From: Anaerolineae bacterium
Lineage (GTDB): Bacteria > Chloroflexota > Anaerolineae > Aggregatilineales > Aggregatilineaceae
Direction of reading: 5' to 3'
Assembly: GCA_027494015.1 (NCBI GenBank)
Contig: JAOSJP010000001.1
Coordinates: 686,496 to 750,495 of the forward strand
DNA length: 64,000 bases
Position 1 is the first letter of the stretch. Each line of letters starts with the position of its first letter. Below the pieces are notes generated by a model. It saw nothing but the letters and a program-made list of their open reading frames with translations. It ran no database searches and was not told where the DNA came from. Positions 1-8,073 of this stretch are shown one piece after another. The position numbers and the translations under genes were made by a program.

Positions 1-603
1 CGGCTTGATGATCCCCGCCTTCTCGCGCGCAATGGACTCCAGCGAGTCCCCCAACAGGTGGGTATGGTCATAGCTCAGGCTGGTGATCACCGATACGACC
101 GGCGTCACGACGTTCGTGGCATCCAGGCGCCCGCCCAGCCCAACCTCCACGACGGCCACGTCCACCTGTTGCTGGGCGAAATAGAGAAAAGCCAGGGCAG
201 TGGTCACCTCAAACCAGGTGATGTCCGGGATGGTGTCCACGATGGGGCGAAGCTGGTTGACCAGCGCCGTGAAGTCCTGCGGGCTGATCAACTCGTCGTT
301 GATGCGAAAACGCTCGCGGTAGTCCTGCAGGTGTGGCGACGAATACAGGGCCGCTTTCAGCCCCGAAGCGCGCAGCGCCGAGGCGCACATGGCCCCGACC
401 GATCCCTTGCCTTTGGTGCCGGTGATATGGATCACCGGGTAAGCACGGTGCGGGTCGCCGAGCGCGCGCAGCACCGCGCGCGGGCGCTCCAGCGTCATCA
501 CCTCTGGGGCGTAGCGCATGTGGCGCTCCACTTCCCAGTTCACGAAGCTGTAGAGATAATCCAGGGCGTCAGAGTACGTTGCGAGGAAGTTCGCCGGTGC
601 CAT
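1..603 (-). CDS. folC: Folylpolyglutamate synthase / dihydrofolate synthase, N-terminal part
   Basis: Mur-ligase-family enzyme that adds glutamate to folates (and often makes dihydrofolate) in the cytoplasm. The first 201 residues are visible; the C-terminus lies beyond the left edge of the window. The P-loop GTKGKGS is at residues 62-68, and the family motifs VEVGLGGRLDATN and the SYDHTHLLG segment follow, ending at IAREKAGIIKP. ATG at 603 is preceded by GGAG. A GATAAT hexamer on the minus strand at 697-702 could be its -10. Family identity is firm. Whether it has both synthase activities cannot be told from this half. Confidence 0.93.
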   Translation of the reverse strand, partial: MAPANFLATYSDALDYLYSFVNWEVERHMRYAPEVMTLERPRAVLRALGDPHRAYPVIHITGTKGKGSVGAMCASALRASGLKAALYSSPHLQDYRERFRINDELISPQDFTALVNQLRPIVDTIPDITWFEVTTALAFLYFAQQQVDVAVVEVGLGGRLDATNVVTPVVSVITSLSYDHTHLLGDSLESIAREKAGIIKP

Positions 604-762
604 GTAGTCTCCATGAGAGCGACAGCCAGGGAGCAGGCGTGGGCAGCGTTCGGCCAGGCCGCCAGGTCCGCAAAGCACCCGCGAGCCGTGTCGCGCATTA
701 TCCCACATATCCCACATACTACCGTTAAAGAGTGTGCGCTACAAGGGGGAACTTCGCCAGGG

Positions 763-957
763 CGCGAGCAAAGGTTGATAGCAACTCGCTGGACGCGGGG
801 ACATTGACCTCACCCCCAGCCTCGCTGCGCCCGGCCCCGCAATAGACTTCCGAAGCCTGCCAGACTTCGGAAGTCTGATGTCTGAGCGCGTCAGCGCCGA
901 GCGGGGGTGAGGTAAACCAGGACGCAGAAGAGCAGCGCCCTTCCCTGGCGAATTTCG
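763..957 (+). repeat. Diverged copy A of the MITE-like structured repeat
   Basis: This non-coding stretch between folC and the next gene carries the conserved modules of the family seen at 32193-32660 and 43870-44261: GCAAAGGTTG near the left end, TTGACCTCACCCCCAGCC at about 805-821, GAGCGGGGGTGAGGT at 899-913, then CCAGGACGCAGAAGAGCAGCGCCC. The central C-rich/G-rich hairpin of the other copies is absent; a different palindrome (844-876) occupies its place. The ends are degenerate, so the boundaries are approximate. Apart from this repeat and a possible promoter at 1057, I see nothing in 604-1104. Confidence 0.6.
844..876. repeat. REP-like palindrome AGACTTCCGAAG / CTTCGGAAGTCT
   Basis: Perfect 12-bp inverted arms (844-855 and 865-876) around a 9-base loop. 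The same arm sequence recurs as a perfect palindrome at 63306-63333, so this is a dispersed repeat and not a local hairpin. Confidence 0.7.
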
Positions 958-1056
958 CTCACGCCCTCCGCCAGCAGCGGCGCGCGCGGCATGGGTTATC
1001 CCACCGAAATCCTGGCGGCACGCCCACGCGCGTCGCCCCAAGCATCGCCGTTCTGG

Positions 1057-1062
1057 TACAAT
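1057..1062 (+). promoter_or_regulatory. Possible -10 element (TACAAT)
   Basis: TACAAT lies 42 bases upstream of the ATG at 1105. No convincing -35 hexamer is visible at 16-18 bases. The same hexamer precedes the plus-strand gene at 36718 and ends the window at 63989. Confidence 0.35.
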
Positions 1063-1104
1063 AGACCACCAGACGCCCGCTCTGGCTGGTTCTGCGAGGA
1101 GATT

Positions 1105-2499
1105 ATGCGCCTCCCGAAGACGATTGTTCTGCTGGCTGCGCTGGTTGCGCTGGCAATCGCGCTGGTGATCGGCTACCTGGTGCTGCGTCCGCCGGTGGCC
1201 CTGCTGACCGCCGCCTCGTTCGACAGGCCGCGCATCTCGCCCAACGCCGACGGCCAGGACGACCTGGCAGTGATCGAGTACAGGTTGTCGCGGCCCGCCG
1301 CCATCAGCATTTACCTGGACGCGCCCAATGGCGACCGCTACTACTTTCGCCAGGACGAGCGCCGCCCGGCAGGAAGCTACCGCGTGCTCTTCAGCGGCAT
1401 TGTCGGCGGCTATACGTTGCCCGGCGAAACCGTCGCCGGGGCCATCGAGCGCAGGCTGATCCCAAACGACACGTACACCTGGGTCATCGAGGCGGCAGAC
1501 GAGGGCAAGACCGAGCAGAAGACCGGCACGCTCGAAGTCGCGGATGCGGACAGCGCCCTGCCGGAAATCACCGCCTTCGAGATCAGTCCCGCCGAGTTCA
1601 CGCCCAACCAGGATGGCATTCGCGACCGGGTGAGCGTCAACGTCTACCTGGTCAAGCCTGCCAGCCTGTCTGTCTACCTTGAGGACGCTGCCGGCCAACG
1701 CTACTATCTGTCGGAGCGCGAAGAGGGTCGCCAGCCGGGAGACATGGGCAACCACGAGTTCAACTACGATGGTGGCGTGGATCAGGGGATGGTGCCGCCG
1801 CCGGATGGCGAGTATGCCGTCTTCGCGGTAGCGCAGGACGACGAAGGGCAGCGCATCGTGCGCGAAGGGCGTCTGGCCATCCGCGACGGGGGCCTGCCCC
1901 AGGTGGAGATCGTCCCGCAGACAGCAGGGGCCGTCGTCTACTTCGGCCAGATGCCCTACGATGAGCGCTACTACACCAGCCTGGATGCCGTTGGTGAGGC
2001 ACTCGCCAAACCAGAAGGGGTCATCTCCGATCTCACCACGCTGACGCTCGTCCAGGGCGATCTGCTCATCTTCAAGCTCACCGTCCACAACTACGGTGCG
2101 ACCCCAATCCGCACTGCTGGGCCTTTCCCCGGAACCGTCTATCAGTTCGACCAGACAGCGGCCAGCCTGGAAGCCTATGAAGAATCCGGCGCGTGGCGCA
2201 TTGGCATCAATTGTCACACAGCCTACAGCGACTTCCCCTGGCGTTGGGCGCTCGGCCCGCTCGGCGAGTTGCAGGCCGTCTACGACGACGAGCGCGACGA
2301 GACGTACTACTACCTGCTGCCCGGCCAGCGGGCCGAGGTCTGGGGAGCCATTCGCATGACGGAGATCCGCAAAGCCCGCAATCCGCAGGAGTGCTGGGCG
2401 GGCCTCATCCACGAGGACGTGGGCATCCCGCCCTTCCAGAGCCGCGTCGGGGCGCGCGAGATCGAGCTTGTTCCGCCGCCCTCCACCCCGCTGGGCTGA
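1105..2499 (+). CDS. Membrane-anchored protein with FlgD/CHU-C-type Ig repeats
   Basis: 464 residues. The ATG at 1105 is preceded by GCGAGGAGATT and begins a short basic segment plus one hydrophobic helix (about residues 5-27), so the protein is probably anchored with its bulk outside. Two related Ig-like units follow: the first starts ISPNADGQDDLAVIEYRLS, the second FTPNQDGIRDRVSVNVYL. 'SPNxDGxxD' followed by alternating strands is the signature of FlgD-Ig/gliding-motility-type modules, often found in surface proteins. The C-terminal third is unassigned. The gene is followed at 80 bp by a lipoprotein gene, perhaps in one transcript. No catalytic residues are recognised; a structural or surface role is inference. 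Confidence 0.75.
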   Translation: MRLPKTIVLLAALVALAIALVIGYLVLRPPVALLTAASFDRPRISPNADGQDDLAVIEYRLSRPAAISIYLDAPNGDRYYFRQDERRPAGSYRVLFSGIVGGYTLPGETVAGAIERRLIPNDTYTWVIEAADEGKTEQKTGTLEVADADSALPEITAFEISPAEFTPNQDGIRDRVSVNVYLVKPASLSVYLEDAAGQRYYLSEREEGRQPGDMGNHEFNYDGGVDQGMVPPPDGEYAVFAVAQDDEGQRIVREGRLAIRDGGLPQVEIVPQTAGAVVYFGQMPYDERYYTSLDAVGEALAKPEGVISDLTTLTLVQGDLLIFKLTVHNYGATPIRTAGPFPGTVYQFDQTAASLEAYEESGAWRIGINCHTAYSDFPWRWALGPLGELQAVYDDERDETYYYLLPGQRAEVWGAIRMTEIRKARNPQECWAGLIHEDVGIPPFQSRVGAREIELVPPPSTPLG

Positions 2500-2579
2500 G
2501 CGGCCTGCGCTCCTTGCCCCGCCCGGCCAACTGCTGTACCATGAGGGGCCAGCGCGAGTGAGTATGCCGGAGGTGCGCC

Positions 2580-3686
2580 ATCAAACAGCGGCCACACATC
2601 AGCACAGCCCTGACCACAGGGGCGCTGCTCATCACCGTTCTTCTCGCGGCGTGCGGCGGCTCCAGCGGCGACCGACGGGCAACGCCCTTCCCCACGCGCA
2701 TTCCGCCGACCCCCACCCTGCGCTCGACCGCCCTGCCCAACGCCCCTGAAGCGCCGGCCATCGGCGCGCCGGAACGCCCCATCACGGTCTACCTGGCGCT
2801 GCCAGAGGAACTCGTTACCAGCGATGCGCGCCAGCTTGGGCGCGAGCTACAACGCGAGTTGAGCGAGGAGACCGGCCTGAGCTTCATCGTCTCGTTCACG
2901 GACGAGAATACCGCGCTCGCCGAGTTGTGCAGCGGCGCGCCCACCCTCGCCTGGACGAGCGCCTTCACCTATGCTGCCGCCCGCCGCCAGTGCGAGGTAG
3001 AGCCTCTGCTGGCCGCCAGGCGCGGGCGCGCTCCCACGTTCGAGTTCGGACAGACGAGCGAAGTCGTCGGGCGGGCCGATATCACCGCGCTGGCGCAGTT
3101 GGCCGGGCAGACGTTCTGCCGCAGCGCGCAGCAGGACACAACCATAGCCTGGGTCATCCCCGCCCTGCTCATGGGCAGCCAGGGTGTCAACCCGTTCATT
3201 GCCCTGGACACCGTGCGCGACTACGAGGGCGATCTGTCATTGGTGCGCGCGCTCTATGACGGAGAGTGTGCGGCGGCGGCACTTCGCGCGGGCGACTTCG
3301 AGAAGGCGCTCCTCGCCCTGGCCCAGGAAGCCCGGACTGCGGAAGGGCAGCTTCCCACCTACGACGAACTCACTGCGGCGCTGCATGTCATCGTGCCCGC
3401 CGGAGAGACCACAGCGCCCGCCAATCCCAGCCAGTGGACGGGCGTCCCTGCCGGCGTCATCCCCTACGAGGTACTGGTCGCCGCGCCGGGCAATGCCCTG
3501 CCGCAGACCATCCGCGACAGCGTCGAGACGGCGCTCACCGCCTTCTTCACCGACCGCATAGAGGGAACGACGCGGGCCAGGCGTCTGCTGGCTGCTGACG
3601 GAGTCTTCGCGGTCGAAGCCCGGCACTATCGCTCATTCCTGGCTATGTTGGCAGACGCGGGTTGGGATATGGCCTTCGCCCGATGA
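2580..3686 (+). CDS. PhnD-like substrate-binding lipoprotein, apparent ATC start
   Basis: 368 residues. The open frame has no ATG, GTG or TTG before the signal peptide: its upstream stop is TGA at 2559-2561. The first codon placed correctly behind a strong ribosome site (GGAGG, 6-base spacer) is ATC at 2580. The peptide then reads (M)KQRPHIST, a hydrophobic stretch and the lipobox LLAAC, giving a lipid-anchored extracytoplasmic protein. The mature part resembles the phosphonate/phosphate ABC-transporter binding proteins (PhnD, DUF-type periplasmic folds): 'LGRELQRELSEETGLSF', 'WTSAFTYAAAR' and a C-terminal VRDYEGDLSLVRALYDG region. No permease or ATPase gene is adjacent, so the ligand is unknown. 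ATC could also be a miscalled ATG. A shorter form starting downstream would lose the lipobox. Confidence 0.7.
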   Translation: MKQRPHISTALTTGALLITVLLAACGGSSGDRRATPFPTRIPPTPTLRSTALPNAPEAPAIGAPERPITVYLALPEELVTSDARQLGRELQRELSEETGLSFIVSFTDENTALAELCSGAPTLAWTSAFTYAAARRQCEVEPLLAARRGRAPTFEFGQTSEVVGRADITALAQLAGQTFCRSAQQDTTIAWVIPALLMGSQGVNPFIALDTVRDYEGDLSLVRALYDGECAAAALRAGDFEKALLALAQEARTAEGQLPTYDELTAALHVIVPAGETTAPANPSQWTGVPAGVIPYEVLVAAPGNALPQTIRDSVETALTAFFTDRIEGTTRARRLLAADGVFAVEARHYRSFLAMLADAGWDMAFAR

Positions 3687-3743
3687 GCCAGCCAGACCGC
3701 GCGTCGCGTGCGCGCGCCCGTGCCTCCCGTACAGGGTAATGCC

Positions 3744-4721
3744 ATGTCCCCCGATCTGGCCGTCGTCATCGTCTCGTGGAACACGCGCGCTCTCACCCTC
3801 AACGCCCTGCGCACCCTCACCGCGGACCTGGACGCGCACGGCCCCGCCGCCCAGGTCTGGGTGGTGGACTGCGCCTCAGCAGACGGCACGCCGGACGCCA
3901 TCGGCCAGCACTTCCCGCAGGTGACGCTCATCGCCAGCGCCGACAACCTGGGCTTCGCCGCCGGCAACAACCTCGCCCTGGAGCGCATGGGATTCAGCCG
4001 GACGCCCGGCCAACCGGCCAGCGACGACCTGCCGCGCGCGGTTTATTTCCTCAACCCGGACACTGAGACGGCTCCCGGCGCGACGCGGGCACTCTACGAT
4101 GCGCTGCTACGCCTGCCCTCCGCCGGGGTTGTCGGCGCGCAACTCGTCTACGGCGACGGGACGTTCCAGCACGGCGCGTTCAGGTTCCCCGGCCTCGTCC
4201 AGCTTGCCATCGAGCTGTTTCCCCTTCCAGCGCGCCTTTACGACTCGCCGCTCAACGGGCGCTACCCGCGCGAGCGTTACGCCAGAGGCGAGCCGTTCCC
4301 GGTAGATCACACCCTCGGCGCGACGATGATGGTCAAGCGCGAGGTGATCGCCACGACCGGCATGTTCGACGAAGGGTACTTCATGTACTGCGAGGAGATT
4401 GACTGGAGCCTGCGCATCCGCCGCGCCGGCTGGCAGATTTACGCGGTTCCGGCGGCGCAGGTCGTTCACCTGGGGGGGCAGAGCACCGGGCAAATCCGCG
4501 CGACAAGCCTGATCAACCTGTGGCGCAGCCGCCTGCGCCTGTTCGACCGTCACTACGCCCGGCCCCGGCGCGCCCTTGCCCGCTGGCTGGTGCGCGCGGG
4601 GATGCGCTGGCGTCTCTGGCAGACGGCGCGCGCCTATCGCGCCGGCACGCTCTCAGCGGCGGACCGAGAAGCGCTGACCACCGCGTACCGGGCCGTTCTG
4701 GAGGCCGCGCGAACCCCATGA
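3744..4721 (+). CDS. GT2 family glycosyltransferase (rhamnosyltransferase-like)
   Basis: 325 residues from ATG 3744; a GTG at 3708 is possible but adds residues unlike the family. The N-terminal GT-A fold begins LAVVIVSWNTRALTLNAL, and the nucleotide-sugar region YFLNPDTETAPG carries the aspartate of the DXD-like motif. 'FDEGYFMYCEEIDWSLRIRR' is typical of WbbL/RfbN-type rhamnosyl transferases. It transfers sugar from an NDP-sugar to a growing surface glycan on the cytoplasmic side. Its stop overlaps the start of the next GT2 gene by ATGA, so the two are translationally coupled. Confidence 0.9.
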   Translation: MSPDLAVVIVSWNTRALTLNALRTLTADLDAHGPAAQVWVVDCASADGTPDAIGQHFPQVTLIASADNLGFAAGNNLALERMGFSRTPGQPASDDLPRAVYFLNPDTETAPGATRALYDALLRLPSAGVVGAQLVYGDGTFQHGAFRFPGLVQLAIELFPLPARLYDSPLNGRYPRERYARGEPFPVDHTLGATMMVKREVIATTGMFDEGYFMYCEEIDWSLRIRRAGWQIYAVPAAQVVHLGGQSTGQIRATSLINLWRSRLRLFDRHYARPRRALARWLVRAGMRWRLWQTARAYRAGTLSAADREALTTAYRAVLEAARTP

Positions 4722-5473
4722 GCAGCGAACTCGCCGCCGTCATCCTGGCCCACAACGAGGCCGAGAACATCGCCGCCTGCATCGAGAGCGTGCGCTGGAC
4801 AGGCCGCGTGGTCGTCATCGTGGACACGCGCAGCAGCGATGCCACCGCAGACCTGGCTGCCCAGGCGGGCGCTGAAGTCCTGTCCAGCCGCTTCGAGAAC
4901 TACGCCCAGCAGCGCAATGCGGCGCTGGCTCTGGTCGAGGCGGAATGGGTCTTCTTCGTAGACGCCGACGAGCGCTCTACCCCTGCCCAGGCGCAGGAGA
5001 TGCGCGCCGTCCTCGCCAACTCCCCCCACAACGGCTACTGGATTCCGCGCCACAACTACATTTTCGGCAGGCTCACCCGGCACGCGGGCTGGTATCCCGA
5101 CTACCAGATGCGCCTGCTGCGGCGCGGACGCGCGCGCTACGATCCGCTGCGGCAGGTTCACGAGCTAGTCCTGCTGGATGGCGAGCCAGGCTATCTGTCC
5201 GAGCCGCTCATCCACTACAACTACCGCAGTCTGCGCCAGTTCCGCGAGAAGCAGCAGCGCTACGTGGCCTTCGACGCGCGCATCCTGCACGAGCAGGGGA
5301 TCAGGCCGCGACCGCATAAGTTCATCACGCAACCGCTGCGCCATTTCTACTGGCGCTTCGTCACGCTGCAAGGCTACCGCGACGGCTGGCACGGGCTGCG
5401 GCTGAGCCTGCTCATGGCCTGGTACGAATTGCAGAAGTACATTCACCTGCGCCGCCTCTCGCGGCAAGAATAG
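4718..5473 (+). CDS. GT2 family glycosyltransferase (WaaE-like)
   Basis: 251 residues; ATG 4718 overlaps the preceding stop (ATGA). The N-terminus LAAVILAHNEAENIAACI and the FVDADERSTPAQ motif place it in GT2. The 'HNYIFGRLTRHAGWYPDYQ' and RLLRRGRARYD segments, with a C-terminal amphipathic/hydrophobic tail (FYWRFVTLQGYRDGWHGLRL), match the KdtX/WaaE group of lipid-linked glycan glucosyltransferases. It probably acts with the upstream GT2 on the same glycan. The acceptor is unknown. The gene converges on the minus-strand gene ending at 5483, with only 9 bp between stops. Confidence 0.88.
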   Translation: MSSELAAVILAHNEAENIAACIESVRWTGRVVVIVDTRSSDATADLAAQAGAEVLSSRFENYAQQRNAALALVEAEWVFFVDADERSTPAQAQEMRAVLANSPHNGYWIPRHNYIFGRLTRHAGWYPDYQMRLLRRGRARYDPLRQVHELVLLDGEPGYLSEPLIHYNYRSLRQFREKQQRYVAFDARILHEQGIRPRPHKFITQPLRHFYWRFVTLQGYRDGWHGLRLSLLMAWYELQKYIHLRRLSRQE

Positions 5474-5482
5474 CTCCGGCGG

Positions 5483-6604
5483 TTACCGGGTGCGCCGCTC
5501 AGCGACGATCTCGGCCAGGGCGTGCAGCCCTCCGGCCACCACACCATGCCCGCCTAGCAGAACCGGCAGCGGGGCCGCTTGCGCAGCGGCGGTGAACTCG
5601 CGCAGCCAGGGATCGTGGATGGCGTCGGGCAGGTACAGGTCGGAGGCAAAGCGCTCGCCCGCGCCAGGATAGTGCCCGGCGGCGGCCATGAGCACCCGCG
5701 AGTCAATGATGGCGGCGTCGGCCACCTGCGCCAGATCCTCGAAGAACGCGCCCGGCCCCCAGCGCGCGATCATGCGCTCCACCAGCGAACGCGCCTCGCC
5801 GCGCGCCAGCCGCTCGCTGGCGGCCATGCCCCGCTCCTCCGAGAAGACCCGTATCCAGCACTGCGCGGCCCGGCTGAGGGCATCCCACGCCTGGGGAGCG
5901 ACCCGCCCGATCAGCGCCGCCCGGCTTCCGTCGCGCGCCAGCACGTCCAGGACGACTCCGACCGGAATGCGCTCCAGCAGCGAATCTTCCAGCGCCGCGC
6001 GCAGCCGGGGCGAGCAGGCGGGATGCGCCCGCACAATAGCTAGGTCAGCAGGCGTGTCCAGGTCCAGGCGCGCCGAAGGCGGCAAATTCGCCGGAGCGCT
6101 CACCGCCCAACCCCCGTCCTCTTGCAGCATCCAGGCGAGGCTGTTGTCGCGGCTCGCCCGCTGGAGGATGGGCAGCGCATCCTGCACCTGGGTGAAGGCG
6201 ACCCAATCGCTGGAGTGCAGGTTATTCGTCAGGGCAAGGCGCTCTCCGCTCCCGCTCGCGCCGAGCAGCGTCTCCCACACCTGCGCGATCATCTCCTGGC
6301 CGAGCAAGGGCGCGCTGCCCGCTCCGAAGTACAGCGCGTGCGCAAGCCCGAACCGTTCGATCACCCCCGCCAGGCGCTCGCCAAAATGGAATGGCCCTCC
6401 GTCGAGATCGCGCGTACAGCAGGTATCAGCGGGCAGCCAGTCAAGCTCCGGGCCAGCGACAACGACCGGGTGGATGTCGAGGCTCGTCAAAGCCGCGATC
6501 AGGTCGGTCGCGGCTGCCCGGAGCGCCTGGCCCAGCACCTGCTCAGCCGCCGTCGGCCCCGCATGACCAATCATGATCACCGCGCCGATTGTCTCTTGTC
6601 TCAT
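5483..6604 (-). CDS. Uncharacterised protein, N-terminal CofC/MobA-like nucleotidyltransferase domain
   Basis: 373 residues. Residues about 8-190 look like a glycosyl/nucleotidyl-transferase A-type fold: VIMIGHAGP at the start, FGAGSAPLLG where CofC/MobA proteins have their substrate loop, and DLDTPADLAIV, the classic end motif of CofC and molybdopterin guanylyltransferases. The canonical N-terminal GG(x)SxRMG nucleotide loop is missing, so activity is doubtful. The remaining 180 residues are mostly helical and unassigned. ATG 6604 has GGCGGAGG immediately before it with almost no spacer; ATG 6574 (MIGHAGP) is an alternative. The gene is separated from hpf upstream by a terminator. Confidence 0.6.
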   Translation of the reverse strand: MRQETIGAVIMIGHAGPTAAEQVLGQALRAAATDLIAALTSLDIHPVVVAGPELDWLPADTCCTRDLDGGPFHFGERLAGVIERFGLAHALYFGAGSAPLLGQEMIAQVWETLLGASGSGERLALTNNLHSSDWVAFTQVQDALPILQRASRDNSLAWMLQEDGGWAVSAPANLPPSARLDLDTPADLAIVRAHPACSPRLRAALEDSLLERIPVGVVLDVLARDGSRAALIGRVAPQAWDALSRAAQCWIRVFSEERGMAASERLARGEARSLVERMIARWGPGAFFEDLAQVADAAIIDSRVLMAAAGHYPGAGERFASDLYLPDAIHDPWLREFTAAAQAAPLPVLLGGHGVVAGGLHALAEIVAERRTR

Positions 6605-6620
6605 CCTCCGCCTGCCCGCA

Positions 6621-6659
6621 AGAAAAAGGGGCCAGGAACGCCCTCCCGCTCCCGGCCCC
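6621..6659 (-). terminator. Rho-independent terminator of hpf
   Basis: On the minus strand a GGGGCC...GGCCCC stem is followed by a TTTTTCTTG tract. It lies 21-59 bp after the hpf stop codon. Confidence 0.7.
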
Positions 6660-6679
6660 AGGCTCGCCCACTCAGATCG

Positions 6680-7258
6680 TCACTCCGTCTGCGGCTCCAG
6701 CACGCCGTAATTGCCGTCCTCGCGCCGGTACAGCACGCCGATCTTTGCCGTGTCCGCGTTATAAAAAATGAAGAAGTTGTGGCCGAGCAGCTCCATCTGG
6801 TCAATGGCCTCGTCTTCGCTCATGGGCACCAGCGTCACCGACTTGCGGCGCACGATGGCCGTCTTCTCTTCCGCTTCCTCTTCGGCCACCTGACCAGGAA
6901 CTGGCTCGACGGCCTGCAGGGCCTGCTCTGTCTCATAGAAGCGGCTGGCGCCGCGCGGCTTGCGCTTGCCCTTGTACCGCTCGATCTGGCGATACATTTT
7001 GTCCAGCGCCACATCCAGCGCCGCATAAATGTCGGGCTGCCGCTTCTCTTCCGAGCGCAGAATCGCCCCGCGCGTGTTGCGCAAAGTCAGTTGGGCGATA
7101 CACTGATCCATGCCCTGCTTGCGCCGCTCGATAGCCAGGTCCACACGCACTTCGTGAATATTCGGCAGATAGCGATCCAGTCTGCTCACTTTCTTTTCAA
7201 CATGCTCCTGCAAGCGAGGCGTCACATCAACATTCCGCGTGTGTATCTTGAGTTCCAT
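6680..7258 (-). CDS. hpf: Ribosome hibernation promoting factor, long form
   Basis: 192 residues. It binds the 30S decoding region and, through its C-terminal domain, joins ribosomes into inactive 100S dimers during starvation. The N-terminal S30AE domain (about 1-100) starts MELKIHTRNVDVTPRLQEHV. A linker rich in Glu and Ala separates it from the C-terminal dimerisation domain (about 130-190), with VTLVPMSEDEAIDQMELLGH and FFIFYNADTAKIGVLYRR, both diagnostic of long HPF. The start at ATG 7258 is set by AAGGAGCGAGTT. An upstream extension in frame has no ribosome site and overlaps comF sequence. It lies downstream of a comF-like gene, a common neighbourhood. Confidence 0.95.
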   Translation of the reverse strand: MELKIHTRNVDVTPRLQEHVEKKVSRLDRYLPNIHEVRVDLAIERRKQGMDQCIAQLTLRNTRGAILRSEEKRQPDIYAALDVALDKMYRQIERYKGKRKPRGASRFYETEQALQAVEPVPGQVAEEEAEEKTAIVRRKSVTLVPMSEDEAIDQMELLGHNFFIFYNADTAKIGVLYRREDGNYGVLEPQTE

Positions 7259-7289
7259 AACTCGCTCCTTTGCAGTGTGGCGATTGCGC

Positions 7290-8048
7290 TCACCCCTCAG
7301 CAGGTGGAGCCTGCCCACCCGCGTCAGCAACCTTATAGACCGCGCTGGCCAGCACCAGGCCATAGACGCGCCGCGCGCCCGACGCCCGCAGCGCCTCTGC
7401 ACAGGCTGCCAGCGTAGCTCCTGTCGTCAGCACATCATCAACGAGAACTATGCTCAGATTATCAACACGCAGAGGGTCCGCTGCAAAAGCCCCGGCCACG
7501 TTCTTGCGGCGAGCCTGGGCATTCAGGTGCGTCTGCGTTTCGGTGTGACGCACGCGCGCCACCGCCCCCTCTACATAAGGCCGACCGATCAGGCGGGCTA
7601 CCTGGCTCGCCAGCAGCGCCGACTGGTTATAGCCGCGCTCTGCCTGCCGTCGGGAATGCAGCGGGACAGCGCAGAGGAAGTCCACCGTCCAGCCAGCGCC
7701 CAGGTAAGCCTCGGCCAACAGCGCACCCAATGGCTCGGCAAGTCGCCTGTTCCCCTGGTACTTCAGAGCATAAATGGCGCTTGTCGCAGGCCCTTCAAAG
7801 GCGGTACGCACGCGCACGGCGTCCAATCCAGCCACAGCGCGCAACGGGGCGGGCGCAAGCTGAGCCATGCAGCGTTCGCACAACAGACTCCCTATGCGCG
7901 TGCAGTGGGCGCACTGCGGAGGGTATAGCAGGTCTAGCGCAGCCGTCACAACGCGGCGTGCCCTGTGCGCGAGCGCACCCGCTGCCAAACGGCTGCGCAA
8001 GCCCACCAACCGGTGTCGGGCGAGGTGATTTTCAAACGAGCGTGTCAA
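7290..8048 (-). CDS. comF: ComF-like amidophosphoribosyltransferase-family protein
   Basis: Up to 252 residues. The C-terminal phosphoribosyltransferase domain carries the PRPP loop IVLVDDVLTTGATL, and the family's RGYNQSALLA motif and 'HLNAQARRKNVAGAF' are present. The N-terminal zinc ribbon has CAHC and CERC pairs (YPPQCAHCTRIGSLLCERC). ComF proteins act in DNA uptake in naturally competent bacteria, though many homologues have no proven role. The start is uncertain: TTG at 8048 gives the longest form, while an in-frame GTG just before TAALDLLYPPQC would give the usual family length. Confidence 0.88.
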   Translation of the reverse strand: MTRSFENHLARHRLVGLRSRLAAGALAHRARRVVTAALDLLYPPQCAHCTRIGSLLCERCMAQLAPAPLRAVAGLDAVRVRTAFEGPATSAIYALKYQGNRRLAEPLGALLAEAYLGAGWTVDFLCAVPLHSRRQAERGYNQSALLASQVARLIGRPYVEGAVARVRHTETQTHLNAQARRKNVAGAFAADPLRVDNLSIVLVDDVLTTGATLAACAEALRASGARRVYGLVLASAVYKVADAGGQAPPAEG

Positions 8049-8073
8049 CTCAGTCTCAGATCGTCTGCGCCGA

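Noticed and set aside
739..2412. Minus-strand open frame over the Ig-repeat protein gene
   Set aside because: Antisense to a gene with signal helix, ribosome site and repeats; no motif.
7259..7402. Longer N-terminus for hpf
   Set aside because: It overlaps the comF-like gene, has no ribosome site, and the HPF family begins at MELKIHTRN.
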